Shown in pieces: positions 10,855 through 23,430 of a stretch of 32,500 nt of DNA (position 1 is its first letter; each line of letters begins with the position of its first letter). A model generated the notes under the pieces. The model worked only from the letters and a program-made list of their open reading frames with translations. It was not told the origin of the DNA and searched no databases. The DNA is from Neocallimastix lanati (nom. inval.) (Eukaryota > Neocallimastigomycota > Neocallimastigomycetes > Neocallimastigales > Neocallimastigaceae). Where the stretch lies: NCBI GenBank assembly GCA_016946835.1, contig JACVTC010000114.1, positions 102,501 to 135,000 of the forward strand, given 5' to 3'. A program made the translations under genes and the position numbers.

Positions 10855-11392
10855 TCTCGCTTAGGTCAACAAACCTTCGAAAAGATGATCTCTGGTATAT
10901 ACCTTGATGAAATTGTTCGTCAAATTATTGCTGAACTTGTTCAACGTCGTCGTCATATTTTATTCGGTGGTGTTTCCTCTTCAGAAATTGAAACACCATA
11001 CAAGTTCGAAACTGCTTACATTTCATGAATTGAAAGAGATCACACTTCTGATCTCTTTCGATACTAAGATAGTCTTACAAGAACTTCTTTAATATCCCAG
11101 CTCCACGTGACCGTGGTATTGTCCGTCGTATCTGTGAACTCGTCGCTACTCATGCTGCTCGTCTTTCTGCCCTCCGTGTTTGTTGCCGTCGTTACTTAGA
11201 TGGAACGTGTCAACGACGGTTGTACCGTCGCTATTGATGGTTCTGTTTACGGACACCATTAACATTTTGGTAACAAAATAATGAAGGATACTCTTCACGA
11301 ACTTTTAAGTATGTTCAAAGAAAATTGTTAACATTGTTCTTGATAAGTATGATAATAGTGTTAGTGCTGATGTTATTGCCGCTCTTGCTTAA
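10855..11392 (+). pseudogene. Hexokinase pseudogene (C-terminal third)
   Basis: Fungal-type hexokinase C-terminal domain, read through several frames. Recognisable family motifs in order are FEKMISGIYLDEIVRQII, PYKFETAYIS, a TGA at 11026-11028, IERDHTSDL, a frameshift near 11055, DTKIVLQEL, a frameshift near 11090, PAPRDRGIVRRICELVATHA, ARLSAL, a frameshift near 11180, AVVT then TAG then MERVNDGCTVAIDGSVYGHH, a TAA, HFGNKIMKDTLHELL, a frameshift near 11330, and a C-terminus ADVIAALA before TAA at 11390-11392. The ATP-binding glycine region (DGSVY) is readable. The N-terminal glucose-binding domain is missing. Its left end almost abuts the 5' end of LINE copy 1, which may have cut or captured it. 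Codon use (CGT, GTC, GGT, TTC) is that of a formerly highly expressed gene. The functional enzyme would phosphorylate glucose in the cytosol; this copy cannot. Confidence 0.85.
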
Positions 11393-11493
11393 ATAACTTG
11401 ATAAAAAAAATTACAAAATTTAGTATATTATTAGTATATTTTTAAATAATTATAATAAACTTTATAATTAAATAAAGAACTATGAATAATTAT

Positions 11494-11534
<41 letters not shown>

Positions 11535-12122
11535 TTCTAATTCATTGATATTAGCTATTAAAATAAATATTGAAGATTAGTAAAATATTTCCATTAATTA
11601 GTCCCACAAAATATGAAATTCTAAAAAAAAAAAAATTTATTTAAAATGATCAGAAAATATTATTAATGAATAATTCCTTCTCTCCGCATTGAGAGGATTT
11701 CAATGTTAAGTAAAGTAGTGATAAACTTAAACTTTAGCCTTTTTTTTTTTTTTTTTTTTGTATCAAGAAATTCATTTAACATTGATGTTAAAAAGTTAGA
11801 ATTATTATTAGGTTCAAATTTACCAAATTAAATAGAAATATTTATTATGCGTTAAAAATAATAATAATGATAATAATAATAAATTAGTAAAACAAAAACA
11901 AAAACAAAAACAAAACAAAAACAAAACAAAACAAAAAAAAAAAAAAAAGAAAAAAATAAATATTTTTATTTTTTTATTTTTTATTTTTATTTTATTTTAT
12001 TTTATTTTATTTTATTATTATTTATTTTAAATATATATATATATATATATTTTTTATTTTACTTCTAATATAAATTACTAAAATATATTCATAAACATAA
12101 TTATATTAAGAATTTTTTTTTA

Positions 12123-12155
<33 letters not shown>

Positions 12156-12448
12156 TTATTTATTTATTTGTTTATTTGCTTATTTCGAGTTGATAAAGAT
12201 TATATTATTAGTATATCTCCTTTTAATTTTTCTTTCTCATTTTATTATTTTTTCATATTATTTTTTAATTTATTTAAAGTATCTATTTTTTTTTTTTTTC
12301 TCTAATATATATTCTTAAAAAATATAATGATTTTTCGTTTATACCAATCATTAGTATAAAAATTTTTTTTTTTAGTTTAATTTTTAATTTTATTCTTTAC
12401 AGATAAATTTATATATGGTAATTCTAAAAAAAAAAAAATTAAAATTAA
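11393..12448. other. Gene-free AT-rich DNA downstream of the hexokinase pseudogene
   Basis: It holds poly-T runs near 11493-11533, 11741-11759 and 12125-12153, an (AAAAAC)n patch at about 11891-11937, and TTTTA repeats at 11985-12017. No open frame of coding composition is seen. Confidence 0.6.
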
Positions 12449-12627
<179 letters not shown>

Positions 12628-12829
12628 TTTTTTTTTTTTTAACGGCAGCAAATTTGTTTCATCTTTATTAATTAAATATTTGAAAAAAAAAATACATGTA
12701 ATAAAAAGAAAAAAAGATAAAAAAAAATAAACAGAACAAAAAAAAAAAAAAAAACACAAAATAAAATAAAATAATGATATAAAGTATTCTAGTTTCATTT
12801 AATTAATATCTGTAAGACTTCACAAGGGC

Positions 12830-12904
12830 ATTATTATACTGAAGTATAATAATTAATTTTGACTTCACAATGTTAATCATAATTTTAAGATACAAAATTA
12901 TGAT
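12830..12904. repeat. Two adjacent hairpins beside a coding scrap
   Basis: Hairpin 1 is ATTATTATACT / GA / AGTATAATAAT at 12830-12853. Hairpin 2 is ATCATAATTTT / AAGATAC / AAAATTATGAT at 12876-12904. A GACTTCACAA direct repeat (12816-12825 and 12861-12870) flanks the first. Confidence 0.85.
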
Positions 12905-12980
12905 CTTCATTGGTTGCGCTAGCCCTGCTGGCCTGTCTTACTGTTTCTTCAGCATTGACGCTCTTGGTAGTAGTAAATAA
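12900..12980 (+). pseudogene. Short coding scrap, 26 codons, unidentified
   Basis: An ATG-to-TAA frame reads MIFIGCASPAGLSYCFFSID followed by a short Ser/Lys end. It is the only G+C-rich patch in several kilobases and uses codons such as GGT, GCT, TTC and AGC, so it is probably an exon fragment of a once-expressed gene. Its start overlaps a hairpin arm. I do not recognise the family. Confidence 0.35.
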
Positions 12981-13846
<866 letters not shown>

Positions 13847-14791
13847 TCATTCTGCTTTTTTGTTTTTTTGTAATACATATTTACAAAATTCATATACTGT
13901 CCAACTAATGGCAGTTGAAGGCATATTATATAACATTCTTGGGACTACTCCCTTACTAAAACCTAAAAGACCATTTCTTTTATAAATAATCTTTGAGGCT
14001 TGCCATAAACCATTCGCATTCACAATTACAGAATCAGATGAGGTACCACGCAACTGAAGTAATGTTTTTGAGACATCTAACGGATTAGTAATAATGGAAG
14101 CAATTCCACCAGCCATAGCTCCAGCAATAATATGAGATTTTGGATCATATTTTCCAGTTGGATTTAATTTCTTACGATAATATTCGTATATAATGAAATG
14201 AATGGAATTAAATGGTATATTCATTAAAAGAGTGGTTGGGTATGAAATATAAAAAGCTCCGACCCCTTCTTTACGTAATATTTTTAATCCACTATCAATC
14301 ATTCCTTTAGAATTTTGAACTTGCATTCTCTGTTTAATGACATCAAATGGATTTAAAACAGCTTCACTTAATACAGTTGCAATTGCTCCAGCAGTGGCTT
14401 CTTTTATATGACTTTTACCTTCATCAATATTCATTTTATGTTTAAAATATTCATAACTACCATAATAAACTGCATGTGCTGGACCAGCACCCATAAACAT
14501 AGAACCAACACCCTTCCATAATCCTTTTAAACTATATGCACTTTTAACACTGGTAGTTCCATCAGTTATCATTTGTAACCTTGTCTTAATACTATCAACT
14601 GGAAACATTACGCAATGTTCTGCAATACCAGCTAATGTACCAGCACCTGCATTTACTAAAAGTGACTGAGATGGAATATATTCATAATCTTGTTCACTTT
14701 TTTCTTCAACTTTTACAGTTTCATTTTCAACTGATTTAATATTTGAAGAAATAGTGGGTTCTACAAAATTTCCAAAAATCGATTTCAACAT
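13847..14791 (-). CDS. Mitoferrin-type mitochondrial carrier (SLC25A28/37, Mrs3/Mrs4 family)
   Basis: An intact, intronless 314-residue protein, the usual length for the family. Three repeats carry the carrier signature: PVDSIKTRLQ (about residues 65-74), PFDVIKQRMQ (about 148-157) and PLDVSKTLLQLRG (about 238-250). Six membrane helices are expected. Features typical of the iron carriers Mrs3/Mrs4 and mitoferrin are AEHCVMFPVDS, GAGPAHAVYYGSYEYFKHKM, YPTTLLMNIPFNSIHFIIYE and NMPSTAISWTVYEF. The family moves ferrous iron across the inner organelle membrane for Fe-S cluster and heme synthesis. The N-terminal 40 residues are acidic and not an obvious targeting peptide, as is usual for carriers. 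If the host is an anaerobic gut fungus the protein would sit in hydrogenosomes, where Fe-S enzymes such as hydrogenase need iron; that is inference. The start is the first ATG of the frame, in an A-rich context. Confidence 0.92.
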   Translation of the reverse strand: MLKSIFGNFVEPTISSNIKSVENETVKVEEKSEQDYEYIPSQSLLVNAGAGTLAGIAEHCVMFPVDSIKTRLQMITDGTTSVKSAYSLKGLWKGVGSMFMGAGPAHAVYYGSYEYFKHKMNIDEGKSHIKEATAGAIATVLSEAVLNPFDVIKQRMQVQNSKGMIDSGLKILRKEGVGAFYISYPTTLLMNIPFNSIHFIIYEYYRKKLNPTGKYDPKSHIIAGAMAGGIASIITNPLDVSKTLLQLRGTSSDSVIVNANGLWQASKIIYKRNGLLGFSKGVVPRMLYNMPSTAISWTVYEFCKYVLQKNKKAE

Positions 14792-17482
14792 CTTTTTATA
14801 TATAATTAAATTAGTAATTTAGAAATTATTTTTAATACAAATTTCTTTTCTAATGAATTGTTTTTTTGTATATATATATATATATATATCCAAAATTAAA
14901 ATTCGTATTACTTGTTTTGAGAAGAATTTAAAAAATAATATATAATCATATATATATTTATTTAAATTTGAATATAAATTTGTATATCTCTTATATTATA
15001 TATATTATCTTTTGACTAATAAAACATGCATATATATTATATATATATATATATTGGATAAAATGAATTGAAAAGTATATATTTTATATCAATTTAATAA
15101 TTTTTAATTATTAAATACATTAATAAAACAATTGCATATAATCAAACTTTTATATATTTCATATAAATTTCAATTTATAATTCGACTTTATTTTATTTTT
15201 TTTTTTTTTATTTTATTTTTTTATACACATATATATATATATATTTAAAATTAAACTAACATATTTGAATTTCAAATTAAGAAAATCTTTTACTGTTTTT
15301 TTTTCCTTTTTTTCCTTTTTTTCTTTATGATGTTTATTTCATATGGAATAAGTGAAAATAAAGTTTTCGACTTTTTTTTATATAATATTCCTTCTTTTTT
15401 TTAAGTATTTTCTACTGTCTAATTTTTCATAGATATCAATAATTTTTCAAAAAAAAAATAATAATATAAAAATAAAATAAAATAAAAAATAAAAATAATT
15501 CAAAACAAAATAATGAATTTAATATATTTATTAATTTTAAATTTTTAATAAATTTATTTTTTAAAAAAAAAAAAAAACAAAAAAAAAACACGATTATTAT
15601 ATATATATATTTTTTTTTGAAGATAAAATTTTAATTTATGGATAGACTAAAGATAATAAATTTATTAATAAAAATATTTTATATATATTTAATATATTAT
15701 TAATAAAAAAAAAAAAAAAAAGCCATTAGATTAAAATAGTTTAAACTTTAAAATATATATATATATAAATATAATAAAAAGATATATATTTATGATTAAT
15801 AATTCTATATTAACTAATTATTAAAAAGCTCATATTCTTAATTTTTATTCCTATAATTTTTTATTCCTATATTTAAATTAAATAATATATATAGGAATAA
15901 GAATTTTAAATTAAAAAAAAAAAAAAAAAACATAAAAACCAAACAAAAAAAAAGAAAATAATAATAATTAAAATAAAAAAACTAAAAAAAAAGTTTAAAA
16001 AAAATTAAAAATGCATCATAAATTTAAAATAATACAATTATTAGTAATATTTAACCTTTTAAATACTATTTATATTAAATCATATATACTCTAAAGAAGA
16101 GTAATTTGCTTAAATGAATTGAATGGACTACTAATAATTTAAATAAATTCTAAATTATTAACTTTTCTTTTATTATTATTATTTTTAAATATAAATAAAT
16201 AAAATAAAGTTAAATTAATATATTATTGTAATTTTTATATTATGTGTGTTAATGAATGATTTTTTATACTCTTTTCCCATCTTCCTATATAACCCATCTT
16301 TTGTAAATTTTATTTTATTTTATTTTTTTTTTTTAATTGTTATTATTAACTATTTTAATTTGTATTTCTTAAGCTTTATAAAATAAATTTAAATATTGAA
16401 AAGTATAATTTAATATATAATTATTCCAGATTCCATCCTTTCTATTGGTTAATTATAATCATACTAAATAATTATTCTATAAGGAAGATGGTAAAAATTT
16501 CATTAGGATAACATTAAAATTGATCCTAAATTTAATTAAATTAAATAATTAAATAATTAAATAATTAAATAATATATAGTATTTAATGATTTAAAGTTTA
16601 ATTTTTTGAACTTAAATTTCCTATCTTCCTATCTTTTTTTGGTAAATTCAAAAAATTAAAGTTGTGTTGTTCCATTTAAACCAATATATTCATTGACTAC
16701 AAATTTATTAAATTATATGGTTTAATTATTTATTAGTAAATTTAATGGATTTAAATTCCACACATTAAAAAACAAAAAAAAAAAAATTGTTATTGCATTT
16801 TTTTTTTTAATAATAACAAAAAAAAAAATTATTAATATTCTCTAATCATACGATTTTTTATGCTCAATAATTAAGTAAATAATCATATTTAATAATAAAT
16901 TTTAAAATTGAAAATATTAATTTTACTTAATAACAATAATAGATTAGCTATTAATTTTTAAAATATAAAAATTACAATAAATATATTATTTATTATAATT
17001 TGGTCCAATTTTATTAATATTATTATCTCTTCTGATAATGTAATCAATTTCATTATAATTTTGAAAGTTATTAAATAAAAATAAATAATTTAGAAATTAT
17101 ATCAATTTCTTTATAATATGAAAGTATTTAAATAATACCTAAATAATTTAGAAATTATATATTCACATTAATAGTTTATTTAATAAAATTGATAGTAAAA
17201 AAATATATATATAATAAAATTGTCAGCAACAATTATTATTAGGGTTATCATTGCTAAGATATCTTATTTATATTAGAATTATTTTAATAATATATTTTGA
17301 TTAATAAAAATTGGTGTAACAATTCGGGTTTTTATCCAATCATAAGAAAAATAACTCTTCATAAATTTTATTTTAAAACATTTTTATATATCAATCATTT
17401 ATAATTAAAAAGAAAATAATTAATAAACATAATGAATTATAAAATAAAAATAAATAATAAAAAAAGAATAATAATAATAATA

Positions 17483-17543
<61 letters not shown>

Positions 17544-20459
17544 TATTTAATTTTTAAAAGGTAAATCTAATATATAAACATATTCATTTTTATATATACA
17601 ATAGAAACGATTATATTCAAATATATTAACATAATATATATTTGACTATATACCAAAAAAATAATTAGGATAATTATATAATAAATTAAATAAATAAATT
17701 TTTTTTTAAAAAAAAAAAAAAAAGGTTTAAAAAAAATTTAATTAATTTTCTGTAAATAATTATTCTCCAATGGAAATTAAAAAATAAATATATAAAATTT
17801 AAAAGTTTTACCGATTACTAATATTTATTTTAAATAATAAATATAAATACATATAATAATTATATATATAAGTTATATATAACAATATTATTTTAAAATT
17901 ATTATTTTTTATAATAAATTATTTGATGTGAAATAATCAATATGTAATGTATTTATGTTATTATGTATATTATTTTATTATATATAGACTTTTATTTTTT
18001 AAAAGATAATGTATTCATATTATTGATGAGTGAAATATCATTTATTTTGAAATGTTCTTTTTTTTAATAAATTTATTTGATATAACTCTTAATTAATTTT
18101 GGTATTTCATCTTTGTAAACTTTATAAAAAGAAAAAAAAAAATAAGGTAGAAAAAATAAAGGAAGATTCTCAAATAAAAACTTTTTTTTTCAATTTATTT
18201 AATATTATTCAATAAAAATATTAATAATTATTAAAATAAAATACTTTATTGTAATAGAAAAAAAAAATATTTTTTTTTCTTTTTTAAAAAATATAAACAA
18301 TTATTTATTTTATAAAAAATAATAAGAAAACTTGTATTAAATTAAAGATATATTATATATTATTATAACAATAGTAAAATATATTATATTATGTAATATA
18401 GTTGTTTAAAAATAAGTTATTATAGTTATTTACTTCTAATAAACAAAAATTTTTTTTTTTAAGAAATAACGAGTGTTATTATAGTAAATTGAGAATATGT
18501 TTAATCCTTAGTATAATGTTATATTATATATATATTCTTTTTTTGTAAATTAGAATGTTTATTTTATTGACTTTTAATTCATTACTTTTATCATTAATAT
18601 ACAATTACAATTGTTTAATGATTAAAAGTTTAAATATATTGTAATTCTAATATATATTAATATTGAATCCTTCAAAAAATAATTATCATGGGAAGAAAAT
18701 AATATAATTTTAAATACTATGATATAAATTAATTTTTTTCTATTTTTTAAAAAAAATAAATAATTTTGTAATTATATATTATAATTGCTTTAAAAAAGAA
18801 GTTTTGTTAATGGAATAGTTATAATAATATTGTTTTATTTTATTTTTTTAAAAAGGAAACAATTTAAAAATTATATTGAATATATATATTTATTATTATT
18901 TGTTATTCTTATAAAATATAATAAATCTTAATACAACAACAATAATAACAAAAAAAAATATATATATATATATTTACAAATTAAAAACAATAGTTATTCA
19001 AAAATAAATATTTTTATTGAATTTTTTTTTAATAAAAAAAAACTATTAGAAAAACGTTAGGGATATTATTAGTTACAATTATTAATATAATAAAATATGT
19101 ATTTATTTATATTTTATATATATTTATGATAATAGATACATTAATAATTAATTATATTGAAAGGATCTAATAATTCAACTAATAAAATGATTTACCTGAA
19201 TATATATAAATGTATAATAAAAATTTTATACATTAATGAATATAAGTATAAATATATTTGTAAAAATATTTGTTTAAAAATACTAGTTTGATATTTGACA
19301 ATTTTTAAATTATTAAATAGTATACATAAATAAATAATTACTGTTGAATAATATTAAATATTGTTTGTGAAATTAGTAAAAAAACTAAATATTTTATTGA
19401 ATTATATAAGATTCGTATTTTTTATTTTCTCTTTTTTAATTAATAAAATATATTAATAACTAAATTAAAAATAATCTTCAAATTTTATATATTTTAGTCT
19501 ACCCTTTTTGCTTTTTTTGCTTTTATTTTTTATTTTTTATTTTTTATTTTTTTTATTTTTTTTTTTTTTTTTTGAAACAATTTTAATTACCTATCTACGA
19601 ATAATAATATAATATTTATTATTATTTTTTTTTTATGGATCATAAATTAAATTACCGAAAATTTAAATTATTTTTCGTTACTATTACTTCAAGAGTTCCA
19701 TTTATAATTTTAATTCTGTTTGTTTAATTATAATTAACTATATTTAATTAATATATTCAAAATATAAAAATAAAAATTCTATTACTTAAAAAAAAAAAGA
19801 TATTATTAAAGATTTTGATTGATATGTATTAAATCTATGTTGGTTGATGTCACTAAATGGTTCTACTAATATAATATAATTAAAATTTATTATATTTTGA
19901 ATGAGTCTATTTTTTTTTTTTTTTAACTATCTATTTTAAAATTTATGTTATTAAAAATCATAGATATTATTCTTTAACATTTATTTAAAATTAAATTAAT
20001 AATTCTCTATTTAAAATTCAAAATATAATTAAATATCAACTTCACGTTTTATTTGTTTTTGATTTTATAAATACAATATTAATATTTAGATACTACATAA
20101 TTTGTTAAAATAAAATAAATAATTAGATACTATTTAAATATAAAAAAATATATTAAATATTATTAATAACATACATTTAATTTAATAATAAATATTACAC
20201 TTATAAATAATAAGTAATAAATAATATATTTTAATATATAATAAAATTTAATATATATGAAATGGTGTTAGAAATAAGATTAATATAATCAATAAATAAT
20301 AAATAAATATAAAATAAATTATAAACTTAAATTATAAAAAATAAATTTATGTATATTGTGGCGTATATTATTAAATGATATACATCATATGAATCAATGT
20401 AAAATTATTATAGATAGAAATATAAATTTGTAATTGTAAATAATATTATGTATGTTAAT
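14792..20459. other. Large gene-free AT-rich region
   Basis: About 5.7 kb without a credible open frame or RNA gene on either strand. It contains a 58-nt poly-A run (17484-17541) and an 11-bp-arm inverted repeat at 15861-15898 (TTATTCCTATA / TATAGGAATAA). A weak inverted pair CCATCTTCCTATA near 16280 and TATAAGGAAGATGG near 16479 may be a decayed hairpin element. TTATGTGTGTTAATGAATG at 16240-16258 nearly repeats the sequence at the left edge of the MITE at 20460. Confidence 0.55.
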
Positions 20460-20899
20460 GAATGTGGTCCAAAACGCCAATTTTTTTTTTTGAAATTTTA
20501 ATAAGCCATCTATTTATTTGTGGCTTTTAAATTTTATATTATAACGCCATAAAATTTAATATAATTTTAAGTAAAAAAGAAATAAATGTATAAATAAATA
20601 AATAAGTAAATAAATAAATAAATAAAAATTAAAAAGGTCAATAAAAAATAAAATATTTTTATATAATTTTTTTTTTGACAATCATGTTATAAGGAAAATG
20701 ATAAATAATATATTTTTATATTTTTATATTTTATTATTAATATTTATAATTAATTTTATTAATAATTGTTTAAATATTTTATTAATATTTTTTTTTAAAT
20801 AAATAAATCTATATAATTGCTAAAGTATTTTATTAATAGTTGTTTAAATATTTTATTAATATTTTTTAAATAAATAAATCTATATAATTGTTAAAGTAT

Positions 20900-20932
<33 letters not shown>

Positions 20933-21175
20933 ACAAAAAATAAACCTTTTAATTGTTTGAATATTTTATTTTTATTTTTATTTTTTTTTTTTTTTTGTAA
21001 AAAAATATTTATTTTTATCTAAACATTATAATTTATTTAATTATTCCCTTAATGAATTTTAAGAAAAAAATTACAAATTAATAATACAACAAAATAGTAT
21101 CATATAACTATTAATTTAAAAAGCCTCAAAATTTGATATATCACTTGAAAAAAATTGGCGTTTTGGACCTCTCCC
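20460..21175. mobile_element. 716-bp MITE, possible Mutator-type non-autonomous DNA transposon
   Basis: The ends are inverted repeats. GGTCCAAAACGCCAATTT from 20466, running on into T's, is exactly mirrored at the right end, finishing at 21169. The identical core is 22 bp, and 6 less conserved bases lie outside it on each side (GAATGT on the left; GGGAGA in the complement on the right). The 9-bp direct repeat TATGTTAAT flanks the element exactly (20451-20459 and 21176-21184). There is no transposase frame; the interior is AT-rich with a 74-bp tandem duplication. A 9-bp duplication and a terminal G fit the Mutator superfamily, but this is inference from the class. Movement would need a transposase supplied elsewhere in the genome. 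Confidence 0.8.
20766..20908. repeat. Two-copy 74-bp tandem repeat inside the MITE
   Basis: Unit 1 starts TTGTTTAAATATTTTATTAA at 20766. Unit 2 starts with the same sequence at 20840. Both continue through AAATAAATAAATCTATATAA. The copies differ by a few bases and a shorter T run. Confidence 0.8.
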
Positions 21176-21184
21176 TATGTTAAT

Positions 21185-22149
21185 TCTTTAATATAAATTT
21201 AATAAATAAAGTGTGATTAATAAAAAATGGAAATCCATTAATATATGGAATAGTATTATAATAAATCATTTTTATATAATCAATAATTTTTTAAATTTAT
21301 CGATTATTTTAAATACTATTTAGAATAAAAAAAAAAGTAATAATATTAATAATAATAAAAAGATATTTGAAAAAAAAAAGATTTTTAATATTGATTCCTT
21401 CATTTTAACATTTTTATTTATATACATATTAAAAAAAAATTTATTTTTTATAAATTTAATATATAATTCTAATAAAAGTTTAATAAATATTGTATGAGTA
21501 TGCATATGAAGTATTTTTTATATTTTAAATTAAAAAATAAATCTATTAAATAACTGAATATTTTTTTATATTTATTTTTATAGGTTTTACCAAACATCAA
21601 TTTTAACCTTTTTTCATTATTAATATCATTTTATCTATTTTTCATAATCTTATTATATGACTTTTTATTTTTATTATTATATTTTTTATTCTATCTTTTT
21701 AATTTAAAAATAATTTAAGTTATTAATATATTTTAATAAATCCAATCACTATTTGTATTGTATACAATATTTCATTTTAATTAATTATTTAATCTAAACA
21801 ATTAATGAACATAATTAATAATTATTATATTAACAATTCATTTTTAAATGGATAATCCTTAACTTTTATATAAAAAAAATTTATTGAATTATAATAAATT
21901 TTAATATATATATAATATAATTTTTTTTTTTTTTGGTTAAATTGGTACAAATATTTTTTAAACTATAAAGAATTACATAATTTTTAAAACCAATTTACGT
22001 ACATATTACATTATGAATTTATTTCTTTATAAGAATAAACCCGTTAATAAAGGATTAAAAAGGGATTAATTCTCATACTTTTACTTAAAGAATTTAATTT
22101 ATTAAACATGATATATAAACTCTATTCGATAATTTCTCTTACTAGTTAT
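21185..22149. other. Gene-free AT-rich DNA
   Basis: No credible coding frame. A minus-strand open stretch at 21320-21505 is made only of Lys, Ile, Asn and Phe codons expected from base composition. Nothing else is recognisable. Confidence 0.55.
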
Positions 22150-22485
22150 TTTACAATACTTTAAGTTCTTAAAAATTTCTTAAATTCTTAAACTATTTAT
22201 TAATTTCTTTTACAATAATTATTTTATATAGTAATATAAAGTTATTTAAATTTAAAAATAGGAAATATTAATTTTATTACAGTTACATTGAATAATATTA
22301 TTATTAGTATGAAATATTACTACAGATATAAAAAAAAAAAAAATAATATAAATTATAAAATAAATATAAACTAAAATTTTTCATAGTTTTATGTAATAGT
22401 GTGATTTCATATTTAGCACTTTTATAAGTATCAGCCACGATTTTAAATTTATAGTTTGGATTTTTCTATAATATGAATTTTTATA
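22150..22485. repeat. Left copy of a diverged direct repeat
   Basis: It shares with 23431-23795, in the same order, CTTAAACTA, TTATTAATTTCTTT, ACAATAAT, AAAGTTATTTAAATTTAAAA, ATTTTATTACAGTTA, GTTTTATGT, TATCAGCCAC and GATTTTTC, with small indels between. Identity is clearly above chance but reduced. Confidence 0.7.
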
Positions 22486-22722
22486 TATTTATCTTTTTAT
22501 ATGTTTATATAAAAACATAAATATGTTAATATGTTCTATTTCTGTATTTTTGAAATTTTCTATATGCCATATAATTTCTCTTAATATATCATAATACAAA
22601 ATTTTTAGTCTATTATAATAAAATTTTTTAAAAATTTTGAAATTTTTAGATCCTTAAAATTTATTGTTAAATATTTTTTTAGATTTCTCTCTTAACATTT
22701 CTTAGTGGATGGTTCCTCAACA

Positions 22723-23160
22723 CTAGTTTTTCTTTTTCATCTCATTTTCAATTATTTTTGTTTCTAAAATACCTTCTGTTGGTATATCCGTAAATTTTGA
22801 CTTGATAAATTCTTGAATAGCTTCCTCAATTTTAGGCTGAACAACTTCAACAACTTCTGTATCAAACTTATTTTCCATAATAACTTCAATAACTTTTTCT
22901 AAAGTAACAGTGACTGGGTTTATATCAATTTCCAAAGTAGCTTTTTCTACATTTTCTTTCACAATAGATTTATTTAGTAATTTCTTCAGTATTAAGTTTA
23001 GTAATTCCTTTATCAACATTGAATTTTATATCAACTTTCTTTTTCAATGATTTCTTCTTTAAATTTAATAAAACTTCTTCAATTTGTCATTCAATACCTT
23101 TTTTTTTTTGATTGGATTTTCATATAATTCTTTCTAGCATTCCTAAGTTTTACATAAAAA
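22723..23160 (-). pseudogene. Broken Lys/Glu/Val-rich coding remnant, family unknown
   Basis: On the minus strand, 22723-23019 is open and reads through NPVTVTLEKVIEVIMENKFD, VVEVVQPKIEEAIQEFIKSK and FTDIPTEG to a TAG. Upstream, about 23100-22980 reads in another frame as IEEVLLNLKKKSLKKKVDIK and then DKGITKLNTEEITK before a stop, so a frameshift near 22980 separates two halves of one protein. A TGA near 23085 and a further shift near 23110 add damage. Still further upstream, NFYVKLRNARKNYMKIQSKK reads. The pattern of alternating charged and Val/Ile residues suggests an amphipathic beta or coiled region. No motif is recognised. It lies between the two direct repeats at 22150 and 23431, which suggests a tandem-duplicated gene that decayed. 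Confidence 0.5.
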
Positions 23161-23430
23161 TTTTCTTTATTAAATACAAAAATGGATATATAATAGTCCC
23201 AATAGAATTTTTATATTAATAAATTTTTTTTTTTTTTTTGCAATACAATATAATTGAAATTAAAATTTAGTATGAAATATTAATAATTTTTTTCTTCCCT
23301 CCATTAAATAAATGTATCTTTACTAGTGATAAATAAACTCAGTAGGATTATAATTTTGGAAGAAATTATATTAAATTTTTCATTTTTAAAAATTATTTAA
23401 TATTTATTTGTTAATAATTCTTTCAATTTT

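Noticed and set aside
10904-11092. Plus-strand frame inside the hexokinase remnant
   Set aside because: It is out of the hexokinase frame; the meaningful reading is the hexokinase frame.
21320-21505. Minus-strand 61-codon frame
   Set aside because: Only AT-driven residues (K, I, N, F, L), no splice partners and no conserved look.
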